From: Brevibacillus_D fluminis_A
Lineage (GTDB): Bacteria > Bacillota > Bacilli > Brevibacillales > Brevibacillaceae
Direction of reading: 5' to 3'
Assembly: GCF_052072235.1 (NCBI RefSeq)
Contig: NZ_CM125436.1
Span: 1,358,001 to 1,422,000 of the forward strand
Length of the DNA stretch: 64,000 bases
The notes beneath the pieces are model-generated. The model ran no database searches, was not told where the DNA came from, and saw nothing but the letters and a program-made list of their open reading frames with translations. The position numbers and the translations under genes were made by a program. This document shows, one piece after another, positions 25,895 to 34,993 of the stretch (positions are counted from its first letter, which is position 1; every line of letters starts with the position of its first letter).

Positions 25895-26868
25895 CAGGCA
25901 AGCCTTGGGCATCGAATACGATTAGTGCCATTCTTCGAAATCCGACCTATATGGGGTACCTGACCTACGCTCAAGGGAAGGAAAAAGAAGTTCGTTCAAG
26001 TGCCGCGAATCCAGAACTGGTTATTATTTCAGAAGAGAAATGGCATCGTGTACAGGCGATCCGGGCGGGACGCAATCCAGAGCAGACCAAGAAGCATGGC
26101 GTTGAAGTGATGGTCAAAAATACAAAAGGTGAAATGCTCTTGATCGGACTCGCACGATGCGGTCATTGCCAACATGTATTGTCCTCTACTCCTAACTATA
26201 AGAAGTACATCTTGCAAGATGGAACAAAAATAAAACAGAAGTATATGATGTACCGTTGTTCTGGTAAAGGTTTGAAAAAGGCTGTGGATTGCGAAGGACA
26301 GACGCTTTATTCCAAAAAGCGGCTGGAAAATGTGGTCATCGATGAGGTACTGCGATATTTAGACCACTTGGAACAAGTTGACTTGACCAGCAAACTGAAC
26401 GAACTCAAGAAACGGAATAGCAGCACGGAGACCACACAGCTCCAGAGGCTGAGTAAAGATTTGGATGATGCACGAGAGGAAATGAAGACCTACAAAGCTG
26501 AGGTGATCTTGTCGCTGAAAGGTACGGGGAAATTCACAAGTGAATTGTTGAATGAACTGATCGGAGAAACTGCCCAGCGAATCTCCAAGTTGGAGGAGCA
26601 GGTCGAGCAGGTCAGGCGCCAAGTGGAAGCCAAGCGTATCGAGAAGAAGGAACTGGAGACCTTGAAGCAGCATATTCCAAATTGGCGCAAGGTTTTCAAT
26701 CAGGCTTCTGTCCAGCAAAAGCAAATGATGCTTCGAACCATAATTGGAGGGATCGAGGTTCGAAAAGACGGAATCAAGATTCACTATAAGCTGCGGATCA
26801 GCCAGTTCATTGGTACGATGGGTGTAGATGGGGGAAATCAGGTGGATGCTAATAAGGTAATTGTTTAA
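25895..26868 (+). pseudogene. Large serine recombinase, N-terminal half missing
   Basis: From the IS21 right end the frame reads straight into a recombinase domain (TGKPWASNTISAILRNPTYM), a zinc ribbon (CGHC...C...C) and a long coiled coil ending near residue 320. The resolvase catalytic domain with the active-site serine is absent and is not found on the other side of the IS. This is a remnant of a second integrase, different from the one at 15284-16834. It indicates that element 1 is a composite of older islands. Confidence 0.85.
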
Positions 26869-26892
26869 GGTATATAAGACTAATTCAAGATA

Positions 26893-26923
26893 GGACTCCT
26901 GCTACTTGCAGGAGTCTAATTTT
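26893..26923 (+). terminator. Intrinsic terminator
   Basis: GACTCCTG...CAGGAGTC stem followed by TAATTTT, after the recombinase remnant. Confidence 0.8.
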
Positions 26924-26986
26924 ATGTGTTCGGGAAAATTCGACATTCTTTTCGTAGTCAATGTGATACTATAAAAATAGGTCTTT

Positions 26987-27015
26987 TTGATTAATTGAAG
27001 TATATGGTTTATGTT
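26987..27015 (+). promoter_or_regulatory. Promoter of darT
   Basis: TTGATT (26987-26992) and TATGTT (27010-27015) with 17-bp spacing, about 30 bp before the darT start codon. Pattern-based. Confidence 0.5.
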
Positions 27016-27045
27016 AACTATTAAGACTAGGAGCTGACCTTAGGT

Positions 27046-27621
27046 ATGTCGATACGGGATCAAAAATTAATCTATCATCTTACCAGCATTCAGAATTTTG
27101 AGTCGATACTCCAGTCGGGATTATTACCAAGAAATCAATTAGATGGTTTTGTAGATATTGCAGATGCAGAAATAATCGAGTTTAGAGAAGATAATAGCAT
27201 TACTGATTACGTCCCATTTCATTTTTTTGCCAAAAACCCTTTTGATGGTAGAGTTCAAAAAGATAGACCTGATGAAGAATTTGTTTATATATGTCTGAAA
27301 AGAAGCTATGCTAAAGAAAATGATTTTCTGATCATACCACAACATCCAATTTCGATGGAAGAATTTAAAATGTATCCTTATGAAGAAGGTTTTGAATTAA
27401 TTGATTGGGATACGATGGACATTAGAGACTATAGTGATGCCTTATGTAAAAATATTTGTATGGCAGAATGCGTTTCATCATTATCCATTGATCCGAGTGA
27501 TTTTCATTGTATTTTTGTAAAAAATGCAGATCAAGAAAAGCTAATAAAGGAGTTGTCCTTAAAGCACTACGAGAGTATCCCCTACATGATAACCGTCAAT
27601 TCAAAAATGTTTTTGAGCTAA
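27046..27621 (+). CDS. darT: DarT-like DNA ADP-ribosyltransferase toxin
   Basis: The protein has 191 residues. It carries the DarT/DUF4433 pattern: YHLTSIQNFESILQSGLL (residues about 10-27), DYVPFHFFAKNPF (about 58-70), and a late MAECVSSLSIDPSDF segment (about 145-160) containing the probable catalytic Glu. DarT enzymes use NAD+ to attach ADP-ribose to bases in single-stranded DNA, blocking replication. DarTG pairs also act in anti-phage defence. The ATG follows AGGAGCTG. A macrodomain antitoxin gene lies 277 bp downstream. Low GC content fits transfer. The assignment rests on motif pattern plus the neighbouring macrodomain. Confidence 0.85.
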   Translation: MSIRDQKLIYHLTSIQNFESILQSGLLPRNQLDGFVDIADAEIIEFREDNSITDYVPFHFFAKNPFDGRVQKDRPDEEFVYICLKRSYAKENDFLIIPQHPISMEEFKMYPYEEGFELIDWDTMDIRDYSDALCKNICMAECVSSLSIDPSDFHCIFVKNADQEKLIKELSLKHYESIPYMITVNSKMFLS

Positions 27622-27684
27622 GATTAAGATGATTGGAATGTAGGGAGCCCCTTGCTATACTAAGTAATTAGTTTAAACCAAAAG

Positions 27685-27719
27685 AAAAAGGTTCATGTAT
27701 TTGTACATGGACCTTTTTT
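27685..27719 (+). terminator. Intrinsic terminator between darT and darG
   Basis: AAAAAGGTTCATGTA-TTTG-TACATGGACCTTTTTT is a 15-16 bp stem, 64 bp after the darT stop. It should separate darT from darG transcription. Confidence 0.9.
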
Positions 27720-27898
27720 GAAATTCAGCTAAAGGATGAAGCTTTCTAATTGACTATTGGGTATAATTAAAAATAGCATGATTTATCGTAGTCTTCCATT
27801 GTGAACGTACTTTTTTTGATAGAGTAATAAAAATTGGGTCTGGTAATTGGTTGGTATGCTCAGAACATAAAACTGTTTGTTTTTAAGGAAGTGTATCT

Positions 27899-28948
27899 GT
27901 GATCAAATTTGTGAAAGGTAATATGTTTGATTCTGATGCTGTAGCAATTGTGAATACGGTTAATTGTGTTGGAATCATGGGCAAAGGCATTGCTTTAGAA
28001 GTAAAGAAAAGATATCCAAGCGTATTTGATGAGTATAAAATGATGTGCGACAGGAAAGAATTAAAACCAGGGATTATGCAAACTGTTCCCACTGAGAGCA
28101 TAATTGGAATTCAATATATAATCAATTTTCCAACTAAAAGACACTGGAAAGCAAAGTCTAAGATTGAGGATATAGAACTTGGTTTAGTGGCATTAGTTAA
28201 AGAAATTAAAAAATATGAGTTTAAATCGATTGCCCTGCCACCTTTAGGCTGTGGAAACGGTGGACTGAATTGGAAAGATGTCAAGCCATTGGTAATAAGA
28301 GCCCTGCAAAGCTTTGAAAATGTTGAAATTTTAGTATTTGAACCGGAAAACTACATTGATAACGATGTTGAGGTTAAAAGTAACAATCAAATTAGTATTG
28401 AGAACAAACCAAAGCTTACTGAAGGTAGAAGGGATTTGTTAGACCTTCTTTTGGCATATACTAAAGAAAATTTTGTGGTTTCTGTGCATGAAATTCATAA
28501 CTTAGCATTTATCCTGCAATCTGCAGGTCATTCATTAAACTTATCTTTTGTTCCATCTATTAATGGTCTTTTCTCAGAAGGTTTGAATCCAGTGTTATCA
28601 AAATTAAATGGTTATTATTTTAATGTTCTCAGCCAACCGAATAAAACATCGCTTATCAGAATAAAAGAAGATGAACTTTATAATAATGCTAGCATAAATA
28701 ATCTTTTTCAAGAGAGTACTTGTAAAGTATTGGAGAGCATTAGAGGTTATCGGAGTGAAGCTGGTCTTGAATTGTTTTCAAAAGTACTGTGGGAAGTTCT
28801 GAATTTAGACAACCCAAATGACATAAACTTACTCATGAAAAATGTATTTAATTGGAAAACGGTTAATGAAGCCCTATACAGGGAGATTGATGTGAAAAAA
28901 CTTCATTCTCATTTGATGAGTTGTTCTCTTTTCAGTTTTAAACAATAA
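27899..28948 (+). CDS. darG: DarG-like macrodomain antitoxin
   Basis: The protein has 349 residues. The N-terminal macrodomain (about 1-155) shows VKGNMFDSDAVAIVNTVNCVGIMGKGIALEVKKR (read in pieces) and IALPPLGCGNGGLNW, the loops that bind and remove ADP-ribose. The C-terminal about 170 residues match the size of the DarG domain that binds DarT directly. It reverses DarT modification and neutralises the toxin. GTG start with TTAAGGAAGTG upstream. A terminator after darT implies its own promoter, which is unusual for this pair. Confidence 0.88.
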   Translation: MIKFVKGNMFDSDAVAIVNTVNCVGIMGKGIALEVKKRYPSVFDEYKMMCDRKELKPGIMQTVPTESIIGIQYIINFPTKRHWKAKSKIEDIELGLVALVKEIKKYEFKSIALPPLGCGNGGLNWKDVKPLVIRALQSFENVEILVFEPENYIDNDVEVKSNNQISIENKPKLTEGRRDLLDLLLAYTKENFVVSVHEIHNLAFILQSAGHSLNLSFVPSINGLFSEGLNPVLSKLNGYYFNVLSQPNKTSLIRIKEDELYNNASINNLFQESTCKVLESIRGYRSEAGLELFSKVLWEVLNLDNPNDINLLMKNVFNWKTVNEALYREIDVKKLHSHLMSCSLFSFKQ

Positions 28949-29007
28949 GATACCTTTATGAAGGTATTGTCTTGTAAGGGAGCTGATTATGTCTGGTGTC
29001 ACAGTTC

Positions 29008-30491
29008 GGGTCTGTAAAATAAAATGTGTAACCTCTTAAACCAGTAAAAGTTGGAGATACTGAAATCATAGAAACGATCTGGTTGGAGGACAAACACATG
29101 ACCCATAAATTCTGGACCAAGCAAGAGTTACGACAGTTTGTAAAGGAACATAATTTTACATCCCCGGAGCAGATTCAGACAACGCTCAAGGAGCTTTTCA
29201 AAGACGTATTGCAAGAAGCATTGGAAGCCGAACTGGATACCCAGTTGGGGTATGACCGATACGATGGGAAAAATAAGCAAACCAAGAACAGCCGAAATGG
29301 CTATACAAAGAAAACCGTCAGCTCCGAGTATGGTGATGTGGAGATCCAGGTCCCACGTGACCGATTGGGTGAATTCAACCCCGTTGTCGTCAAAAAGCAT
29401 CAGACAAATGTGACGGGGATTGAAGATCAGATCATTGCACTTTATGCCAAAGGTGTGAGCACACGAGATATTCAGGATCATCTGGAAAACCTGTATGGGG
29501 TTGAGGTGTCCCCCACGCTCATTTCCAATGTTACCAATAAAATTGTTCCCCTAATCAAGGACTGGCAAAACAGGCCTTTGCAAAGCGTCTACGCCGTCGT
29601 ATTTCTTGACGCGATTCACTTCAAGGTGAAACAAGAAGGCCATATTGTGAACAAAGCGGCTTACATGGTGATTGGCATTGATCTGGATGGGAACAAAGAT
29701 GTTCTCGGCATCTGGATTGGCGAAAATGAGTCGGCTAAATTCTGGTTGACCGTGCTAAATGAATTGAAAAATCGCGGGGTACAGGACATTCTCATTACTT
29801 GCGTGGATAACCTGACAGGTTTCTCCCAAGCGATTGCCGCCTGCTATCCACAGACGGACATTCAAAAATGTATCATTCACCAAATCCGAAACTCGATCCG
29901 TTATGTTTCGTACAAAGACATCAAGAAAGTAACGGCAGACTTGAAACCGATTTACAAAGCCGCAACGGAGGAAGCTGCCCAGTTGGAACTCGAACGATTT
30001 GAAGCGATATGGGGAGACAAATACCCGCTGATTGTACGATCTTGGCAGCAAAACTGGGGAGAACTAGCCACCTTCTTCCACTATCCGCCTGAATTACGAA
30101 AGCTGATCTATACGACGAACATGATTGAGAGCTACCACCGGCAATTACGGAAAGTGACCAAGGGCAAAAGCATCTTCCCGACTGATGAATCACTGCTCAA
30201 GATGCTGTATCTGGCTACGATGGATGTCCTGCGCAAGTGGACGGGGCGTGTCCAGAACTGGGGGCAAATTCTGTTGCAGTTGACGGTGTATTTCCCGGAG
30301 CGCGTACAGGTGCGTTGAAAGAGGCTTTACTTGGAGGGGGGCATGGTAGGCTGTTTGCCGATGCGAGGAAGTGTTTCACACACTCGCCGTATCGTATGGA
30401 AGCCATGCCCACAGAGGCTCCAAGTCAAGCCATGATAACTACAGTTGCTAGATTCGGTTTTGGAAGGTTACACAAATTTCTTGACAGACTC
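29008..30491. mobile_element. IS256-family insertion sequence with 8-bp target duplication
   Basis: It is 1484 bp long. The left end GGGTCTGT and right end (complement GAGTCTGT) extend into imperfect inverted repeats sharing TGTGTAACCT. CACAGTTC occurs directly outside both ends (29000-29007 and 30492-30499), the 8-bp duplication expected for IS256-type transposition. One intact transposase gene is inside. The recent insertion lies between darG and the right junction of element 1. Confidence 0.92.
29098..30318 (+). CDS. IS256-family (mutator type) transposase
   Basis: The protein has 406 residues from ATG 29098, with GGAGG 8 bases upstream. Conserved segments are LDTQLGYDRYDGKNKQTKNS, SRNGYTKKTV, SEYGDVEIQVPRDR, the first catalytic Asp in VVFLDAIHFKV, the second in CVDNLTGFSQAI, and Glu in TTNMIESYHRQLRKV. 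Length and motifs are typical and intact. It moves by a copy-paste mechanism with 8-9 bp target duplication, matching the flanks. Confidence 0.95.
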   Translation: MTHKFWTKQELRQFVKEHNFTSPEQIQTTLKELFKDVLQEALEAELDTQLGYDRYDGKNKQTKNSRNGYTKKTVSSEYGDVEIQVPRDRLGEFNPVVVKKHQTNVTGIEDQIIALYAKGVSTRDIQDHLENLYGVEVSPTLISNVTNKIVPLIKDWQNRPLQSVYAVVFLDAIHFKVKQEGHIVNKAAYMVIGIDLDGNKDVLGIWIGENESAKFWLTVLNELKNRGVQDILITCVDNLTGFSQAIAACYPQTDIQKCIIHQIRNSIRYVSYKDIKKVTADLKPIYKAATEEAAQLELERFEAIWGDKYPLIVRSWQQNWGELATFFHYPPELRKLIYTTNMIESYHRQLRKVTKGKSIFPTDESLLKMLYLATMDVLRKWTGRVQNWGQILLQLTVYFPERVQVR

Positions 30492-30565
30492 CACAGTTCC
30501 CTAATTGGCAACTTTAAATTGATGAGCTGTCATGTTTCTTTTATGGCTGTGTAAATGACCATCCG

Positions 30566-30625
30566 TGGGAGAGCGCTACACTGGCAGTGTAGAGGTCAGC
30601 GGTTCGATCCCGCTATGCTCCACCA
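30566..30625 (+). pseudogene. tRNA-Ala(GGC) fragment lacking its 5' end; junction of elements 1 and 2
   Basis: The sequence from TGGGAG in the D-loop through a complete anticodon arm (CTACA/TGTAG, anticodon GGC), T-arm and CCA is present. The acceptor 5' strand and D-stem 5' strand are replaced by unrelated DNA. Bases 30566-30597 match what the split chromosomal gene needs. From 30598 the 3' end (acceptor ATGCTCC) belongs to element 2. ATGCTCC mismatches GGGCCCT at two pairs, so element 2 did not restore a perfect tRNA. Confidence 0.85.
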
Positions 30626-30701
30626 TAAAAAGACCTTGAGACGCTTGAATTTCCGAGCGTTTTTTGTTTTTCTGATAAGAAATCGATTCTCTTGTGTTGG
30701 G

Positions 30702-30730
30702 CTGTGGTCACACAGTTGGTCACACTGGGT
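30702..30730. repeat. Left integrase arm-type repeat
   Basis: GTGGTCACA and GGTCACACT are arranged in tandem. The same pair with near-identical spacing occurs near the right end (48511-48536). Its position between the att core and int suits integrase arm binding. Confidence 0.65.
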
Positions 30731-30804
30731 AGTTTCAGAGGTTTATTTGCTCATTATTAGGGCACCTATCGACCAATCAGAGATAAATAATTCTCGATCT
30801 TAAA

Positions 30805-30845
30805 AAAACTCGCTCAGTCCATAATCTTGTGACTGAGCGAGTTTT
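30805..30845 (-). terminator. Intrinsic terminator of int
   Basis: AAAACTCGCTCAGTC...GACTGAGCGAGTTTT, 15-bp arms. On the minus strand a T run follows. It lies 8 bp after the int stop codon. Confidence 0.9.
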
Positions 30846-30852
30846 CATGTCA

Positions 30853-31968
30853 TTATCCAAACAACATATTGCCAAATTGTTTAGCGGTCTCTTTATGAAC
30901 GGTTGGTAAAACGTGGGTATAAGTATCAAGAGTAACTCTGATATCGCTATGCCCAAGGATTTCTTTTACTACTTTTGGATTTACTCCTTGGGTGAGCAGC
31001 AATGTGGCAACAGTATGACGGAGCCCGTGGAATTTTATCTTAGGCACCTTTGCCTTTTTCATTAGCCTATAAAAGTCACGGAGCAAATTTCGGGGATTGA
31101 TCGGGGTTCCCGTCTTAGTGCAAACGACAAGGTTGTAATCTTGGTAGCTTGATCCGGCAGCAAGCTTTTCCTTTGCTACCCTCTTCTTGTGGGCCTTGAG
31201 TTCCTCGATTGTTTTTTCAGTAAGTGTAATGGTTCGAGTGCTTGATTTGGTTTTGGTTTCTTTGGAGAAATGCTTTCCGTCATGGCTCAATGTTTGACGA
31301 ACTTGAAGAGTTCCATTCTCTAAATCTATATCCTTCCATCGGAGGCCGAGTATTTCTCCTTGCCTCATTCCTGTTGTCAGGGCGAGAAGATACGCCATGG
31401 ATAAATTGCTACCTTCAGTCTCTTTGAGGAAACGGGTGGTTTCTTCTAAATTCCACACCAGCATTTCCTTTCGAGGGACCTTGGGAGTCTCCACATCTGC
31501 TGCTGGGCTGTAAGAAATATACTTTCGCTTAACGGCCATCTTCAAAGAGCTCTTGACGATCTTATGAATATCTAAAATGGTGGTCTCTGATAATCCTTTT
31601 TCTTTTGCCAAGTGAGCGTAGAATTTTTCGATCATCTGTGGTGTGATTTTTCTGAGTTCTACCTTTTTAAAATATGCGACGATGTGTTTCTGGACGTTGT
31701 GTCTGTAGGTAGCAAGTGTAACAGGCTTTAGCTTTAAAGCTTTGCTATCCAGCCATTCACCTTCTAAAAATTCACTGTATCCCAGTTTGGTATTTTTGAT
31801 ATAGGTATTCTCATCTACCTGTTGCAGAATTTTCCTCATTTCTCTCAAAGCTTCTTTTTCTGTACGAAATCCCCGGCGCTTGATTTGTCTTCTCTTGCCG
31901 AGTTCATCTTTCCCCGCGCTGACAACAAACCAGTATGTACCTGTCTTTGAGTCTTTGTTAACTTTCAT
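30853..31968 (-). CDS. int: Tyrosine-type site-specific integrase of element 2
   Basis: This 371-residue Tn916/phage-type integrase has an N-terminal arm-binding region (GTYWFVVSAGKDELGKRRQIKR in pieces, residues about 10-31), a SAM-like core-binding domain (about 60-165) and a catalytic domain. Catalytic residues are visible: Arg202 in TTGMRQGE, Lys in the beta-hairpin region, HGLRH at 314-318, GH at 339-340 and nucleophile Tyr350 in LDTYTHV. It is complete and likely functional. xis lies upstream on the same strand. The adjacent tRNA fragment is its attachment site. Confidence 0.96.
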   Translation of the reverse strand: MKVNKDSKTGTYWFVVSAGKDELGKRRQIKRRGFRTEKEALREMRKILQQVDENTYIKNTKLGYSEFLEGEWLDSKALKLKPVTLATYRHNVQKHIVAYFKKVELRKITPQMIEKFYAHLAKEKGLSETTILDIHKIVKSSLKMAVKRKYISYSPAADVETPKVPRKEMLVWNLEETTRFLKETEGSNLSMAYLLALTTGMRQGEILGLRWKDIDLENGTLQVRQTLSHDGKHFSKETKTKSSTRTITLTEKTIEELKAHKKRVAKEKLAAGSSYQDYNLVVCTKTGTPINPRNLLRDFYRLMKKAKVPKIKFHGLRHTVATLLLTQGVNPKVVKEILGHSDIRVTLDTYTHVLPTVHKETAKQFGNMLFG

Positions 31969-32137
31969 TTACGCATAACCTCCACTTGGTTAGTCATTTA
32001 GGAAACAAAAATAAGCAGGAGCATTTGGCCCCTGCCGATTTACAAAGCTGTTACTCAACAAATGATTTTTTACTGTAATATGCTGTCAGATTGGAATGAA
32101 CTGCATGAAAGCCAATAACAGCTCATCTAGGCGAAAC

Positions 32138-32347
32138 TTAATCAGCTAATTCTCTGTAACGCTCCAGTTTCATATCCGTCTGTGTGAGAACAAAATCAAT
32201 GACGGCTGCTTTTGGTACTCGATAGCCTTTCAGTTTGATCGCCTTTATTCGTCCAGTCCTCAACAGATCATATACTTTGGAGCGGCCTAAATTCAGAGCT
32301 TCCATTACATCCTCAACTGACATGATGTCATCGTACTGAGTAAACAT
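32138..32347 (-). CDS. xis: Excisionase-like HTH protein (Xis)
   Basis: This 69-residue protein has a MerR-like/excisionase winged helix: DDIMSVEDVMEALNLGRSKVYDLLRTGRIKAIKL in pieces, then YRVPKAAVIDFVL. It is located immediately upstream of int on the same strand, as recombination directionality factors usually are. RBS AAAGGATGAGACT precedes the ATG. The symbol is assigned by position and fold, not by experiment. Confidence 0.8.
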   Translation of the reverse strand: MFTQYDDIMSVEDVMEALNLGRSKVYDLLRTGRIKAIKLKGYRVPKAAVIDFVLTQTDMKLERYRELAD

Positions 32348-32752
32348 AGTCTCATCCTTTCTTTACAGGCTTTTCTCTTGTTTGAAATAGATGCAAGTCA
32401 TTTCAACGAGTTCAATTATCATATTGTTCTGTGCAAGTTAGTTTTAATTGATTGTCGTTCGTTCGATTTAGTTGACGTTCAATACTACTGATACTAAGAG
32501 CAATGACAGACAGGCTACTTAGAAGATGGATGCCACGAAATCAGAGAGGTGTGGTAAAATAATCCTGCTAGGTGTGACCATGATTTTTTATTTGGATCTT
32601 AACAGTGTTCAAATAGTTGCTGCCAATGAATACTTCATACAGAAACAACAAATTGTACAGTTATAGAAAGCCTATAATCATGGGTTTTCTATCTAACTAC
32701 CTTGCTTCCTTACTTCCTAATAGTCCAAATGATTGCAGATGGAGAATGATAA
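32348..32752. other. Divergent regulatory region of element 2
   Basis: About 400 AT-rich bases lie between xis and the first rightward gene. A small dyad (GAAAGCC...GGGTTTTC, about 32666-32690) is present. No gene or tRNA. Promoters for both directions are expected here, but no convincing one stands out. Confidence 0.45.
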
Positions 32753-34708
32753 ATGTTTAAAGGTATGAAGCTGTTTACTGACTCTTATCATATAAGTAGT
32801 GACTCTCTCTATGGCATTCATGAAATTGAGAAAATGAGAGCGACCTTTAATCAAGCTTTTGAGGAGAATAACATTGAAATCTTTGTAGATGATGATTTTA
32901 CCGTTATCTATGGTGATCCATCTGATCATCTATCCACTTACGAGTTGAACGCCGATCCTATTTTGAATAAATATTTCTTCTTCCCAATCGCTAAACTCTA
33001 TTTGGATGATGGCTCTAATAAGCGAGATATGGGAATTAGAATGTGCTTTGTTAAGGAAGGAAAGCGTGGAATAAAATGCCACGTATTTGATATTGCAAGC
33101 AAGCAATATGAAAAGGTCGGAAGTTGGTCTAAGGCACAAGAATTCTTCGGAAATAAGTATATTAGTAATAATATTCGCAAGATGTACCCCACATATATAT
33201 CTGTGTGTAACAAGATTTCCGGTCAATTAGAAAAGAGACCACATATTGTTTATACAACTCAAAACGGTTGGGTCGAAGGGGGTCATAACTGGTTCTACGT
33301 CCCTGTTTCTCCTAGTGACGAATGTGACTTGCTCTACAGTGAGTCATTAAACTCAAAGTATAAAATGAGTCCAGCTAGACATTTAACCAGCCAGGAGGCA
33401 TTCCGGCAAACATGGAGTATGTTAGACATTGCGGACAAGAGAATAACATTGCCGCTTTTGTCTTACACTTTTTTGTCTCTGATTACAAGCTTAATGAACT
33501 ATAATGCAGATGATTTTCCCAAATTTACAATCTGCATTTCGGGTAACAATGAGTTACTGAATCAACAAGGTTTTGCCAACCTGTTTTGTAACTTGTATGA
33601 CAGAAAAATGAATATTTTCAGCTTAAATTCTGTGTATCACATTAACTCGGACATGGACAAAAATACAATTGAAAAGAAGTTCTCCAAAATTAGGGATGGC
33701 ATTCTGATCATTAATGCCAATACACGCCCAAAACTTATTGAGCGGTCAATACGAGGGATGCAAAACCTCAATGCTGAGAACATGCTGCTGATCCTAAATG
33801 AAAAAAGGTTAGATAAAGAGTTTGTATTGAATCTTGATATAAGCGAAGTTGACATTAATTCCTCCCATTTAGAGTACCAGCGGCAAAATACTGATTTACT
33901 AGCGTCATCGGTCTTTCATGCTATTGAGTTCTTTAGAAGATCGTTTCAACTCGCAGACACTTCTACTCTAAAGAAAATGGAAGGGTATCTACGCAAACGA
34001 TATAAGTACTTCCGGAAGCTTCTTGAGAAGGACGATACTCGGCAGGACGAAGATAAATTACACATGTATTCGTGCCTGCTGATAGGGCTTGATCTATTAC
34101 TTAATCCAGTAAAAAATGATTTGCTCGTGTTTAGTCACAACATAGGTGACGAAAAAGTACAGGCATATATGGACGAAGCGGTGCAGCTTTTCCAACAAGA
34201 GTGTACAACTGAAGATACGGCTGCTGTGATCGAGAGTAAAATGACAACCGAGAATAACGGACAGCCGATAAAGGATGAACATATTGTTTTTCTTGAAAAA
34301 CTGTTTGAATTGCTGCCAACGCCAATACCACGTTTTCAAGATAAAAACGACAATCCTGATATATTTACTTGGACGGATAAAAAGGACGAAAACATTATTT
34401 GGATTAAGAATTCCGTTTTTCAAACGATTTTGTTATCTATCTACAGCAAGTTTGAAGAACTAGATGAAGATGAGCGAAGATCGACCATTACTAAATATAA
34501 GACCAGGATTTACGAAATGCTGCGTTCCAATGAAATTTCCGTTATTTTGCCTAAGAATGGTGACCCACAAAATAGTACTATTAAAATTGGGACTACCGAA
34601 AAAGACGATTACACAGGGAATAGAGCTATCGGGACGCGCAAGCCGTGTTCAGTTTTCAAAATGGACAGACGGAGAGCAGAAGAGTATCTAAACTCTTTAA
34701 AGAATTGA
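32753..34708 (+). CDS. Large protein resembling element-borne DUF927-type replication ATPases, P-loop eroded
   Basis: The protein has 651 residues. The middle part (about 150-390) follows the layout of DUF927/primase-helicase proteins of integrative elements: YTTQNGWVEGGHNWFYVP, then RITLPLLSYTFLSLITSLM, then a strand-loop-helix FTICISGNNELLNQQGFANLF where a Walker A GxxxxGKT would be expected but is not present. RIYEMLRSNEI and YTGNRAIGTRKPCSVFKM occur near the C-terminus. A nearby Rep-like gene supports a replication role. No firm family match. Low GC. Confidence 0.45.
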   Translation: MFKGMKLFTDSYHISSDSLYGIHEIEKMRATFNQAFEENNIEIFVDDDFTVIYGDPSDHLSTYELNADPILNKYFFFPIAKLYLDDGSNKRDMGIRMCFVKEGKRGIKCHVFDIASKQYEKVGSWSKAQEFFGNKYISNNIRKMYPTYISVCNKISGQLEKRPHIVYTTQNGWVEGGHNWFYVPVSPSDECDLLYSESLNSKYKMSPARHLTSQEAFRQTWSMLDIADKRITLPLLSYTFLSLITSLMNYNADDFPKFTICISGNNELLNQQGFANLFCNLYDRKMNIFSLNSVYHINSDMDKNTIEKKFSKIRDGILIINANTRPKLIERSIRGMQNLNAENMLLILNEKRLDKEFVLNLDISEVDINSSHLEYQRQNTDLLASSVFHAIEFFRRSFQLADTSTLKKMEGYLRKRYKYFRKLLEKDDTRQDEDKLHMYSCLLIGLDLLLNPVKNDLLVFSHNIGDEKVQAYMDEAVQLFQQECTTEDTAAVIESKMTTENNGQPIKDEHIVFLEKLFELLPTPIPRFQDKNDNPDIFTWTDKKDENIIWIKNSVFQTILLSIYSKFEELDEDERRSTITKYKTRIYEMLRSNEISVILPKNGDPQNSTIKIGTTEKDDYTGNRAIGTRKPCSVFKMDRRRAEEYLNSLKN

Positions 34709-34831
34709 ATGATTCAGTATCAGAAGGCGTATAGACAAAGCGAAACGATGTCATAAACTGCGAGGCCTTGCTAGTTCCAAGGCTTGATTGAAGAACTATC
34801 TACAGACTAATTCCGAGTCTCAATAAAAGAA

Positions 34832-34876
34832 AAACTACACGGTCAGCACTTGATTGACACTCCGTGTAGTTTTTTA
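34832..34876 (+). terminator. Intrinsic terminator
   Basis: AAACTACACGG...CCGTGTAGTTTTTT stem-loop about 125 bp after the large gene. Confidence 0.85.
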
Positions 34877-34890
34877 TTTGCCAAGTAACA

Positions 34891-34979
34891 GTACCTCGAC
34901 TTAAATAATACTCCCCCTCCGCCAGCAGAGTCTGACACTACCTGCAAATAGCGGTACTTCGGGGAATAAGGCGAGGTAC
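34891..34979. repeat. Nested inverted repeats before the Rep-like gene (origin or operator candidate)
   Basis: The outer arms are GTACCTCG (34891) and CGAGGTAC (34972). The inner arms are TACTCCCC (34909) and GGGGAATA (34961). Together they form one long imperfect palindrome ending just before the ribosome site of the Rep-like gene. Confidence 0.6.
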
Positions 34980-34993
34980 GGAGAATGATTGAC

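Larger units (their letters stand above)
14993..30571. mobile_element. Element 1: large-serine-recombinase integrative island inserted in a tRNA-Ala D-loop
   Basis: The left junction (14987-14992) and right junction (30566-30571) share TGGGAG, and the two flanks together continue a tRNA-Ala sequence. A full-length large serine recombinase gene lies close to the left end, as usual for such elements. Contents are a replacement tRNA-Ala, recombinase, HTH proteins, a structured non-coding block, an SH3/NTF2-like membrane protein, an RNase H-like protein, DarTG, an IS21-type and an IS256-type element. No relaxase or conjugation genes are visible, so it is an integrative or mobilisable island rather than a full ICE. 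Base composition is clearly lower in GC than the flanks. Exact ends are inferred. Confidence 0.65.

Noticed and set aside
15174..30565. Element 1 as a self-transmissible ICE
   Set aside because: I found no relaxase, coupling protein, VirB4-like ATPase or other conjugation gene.
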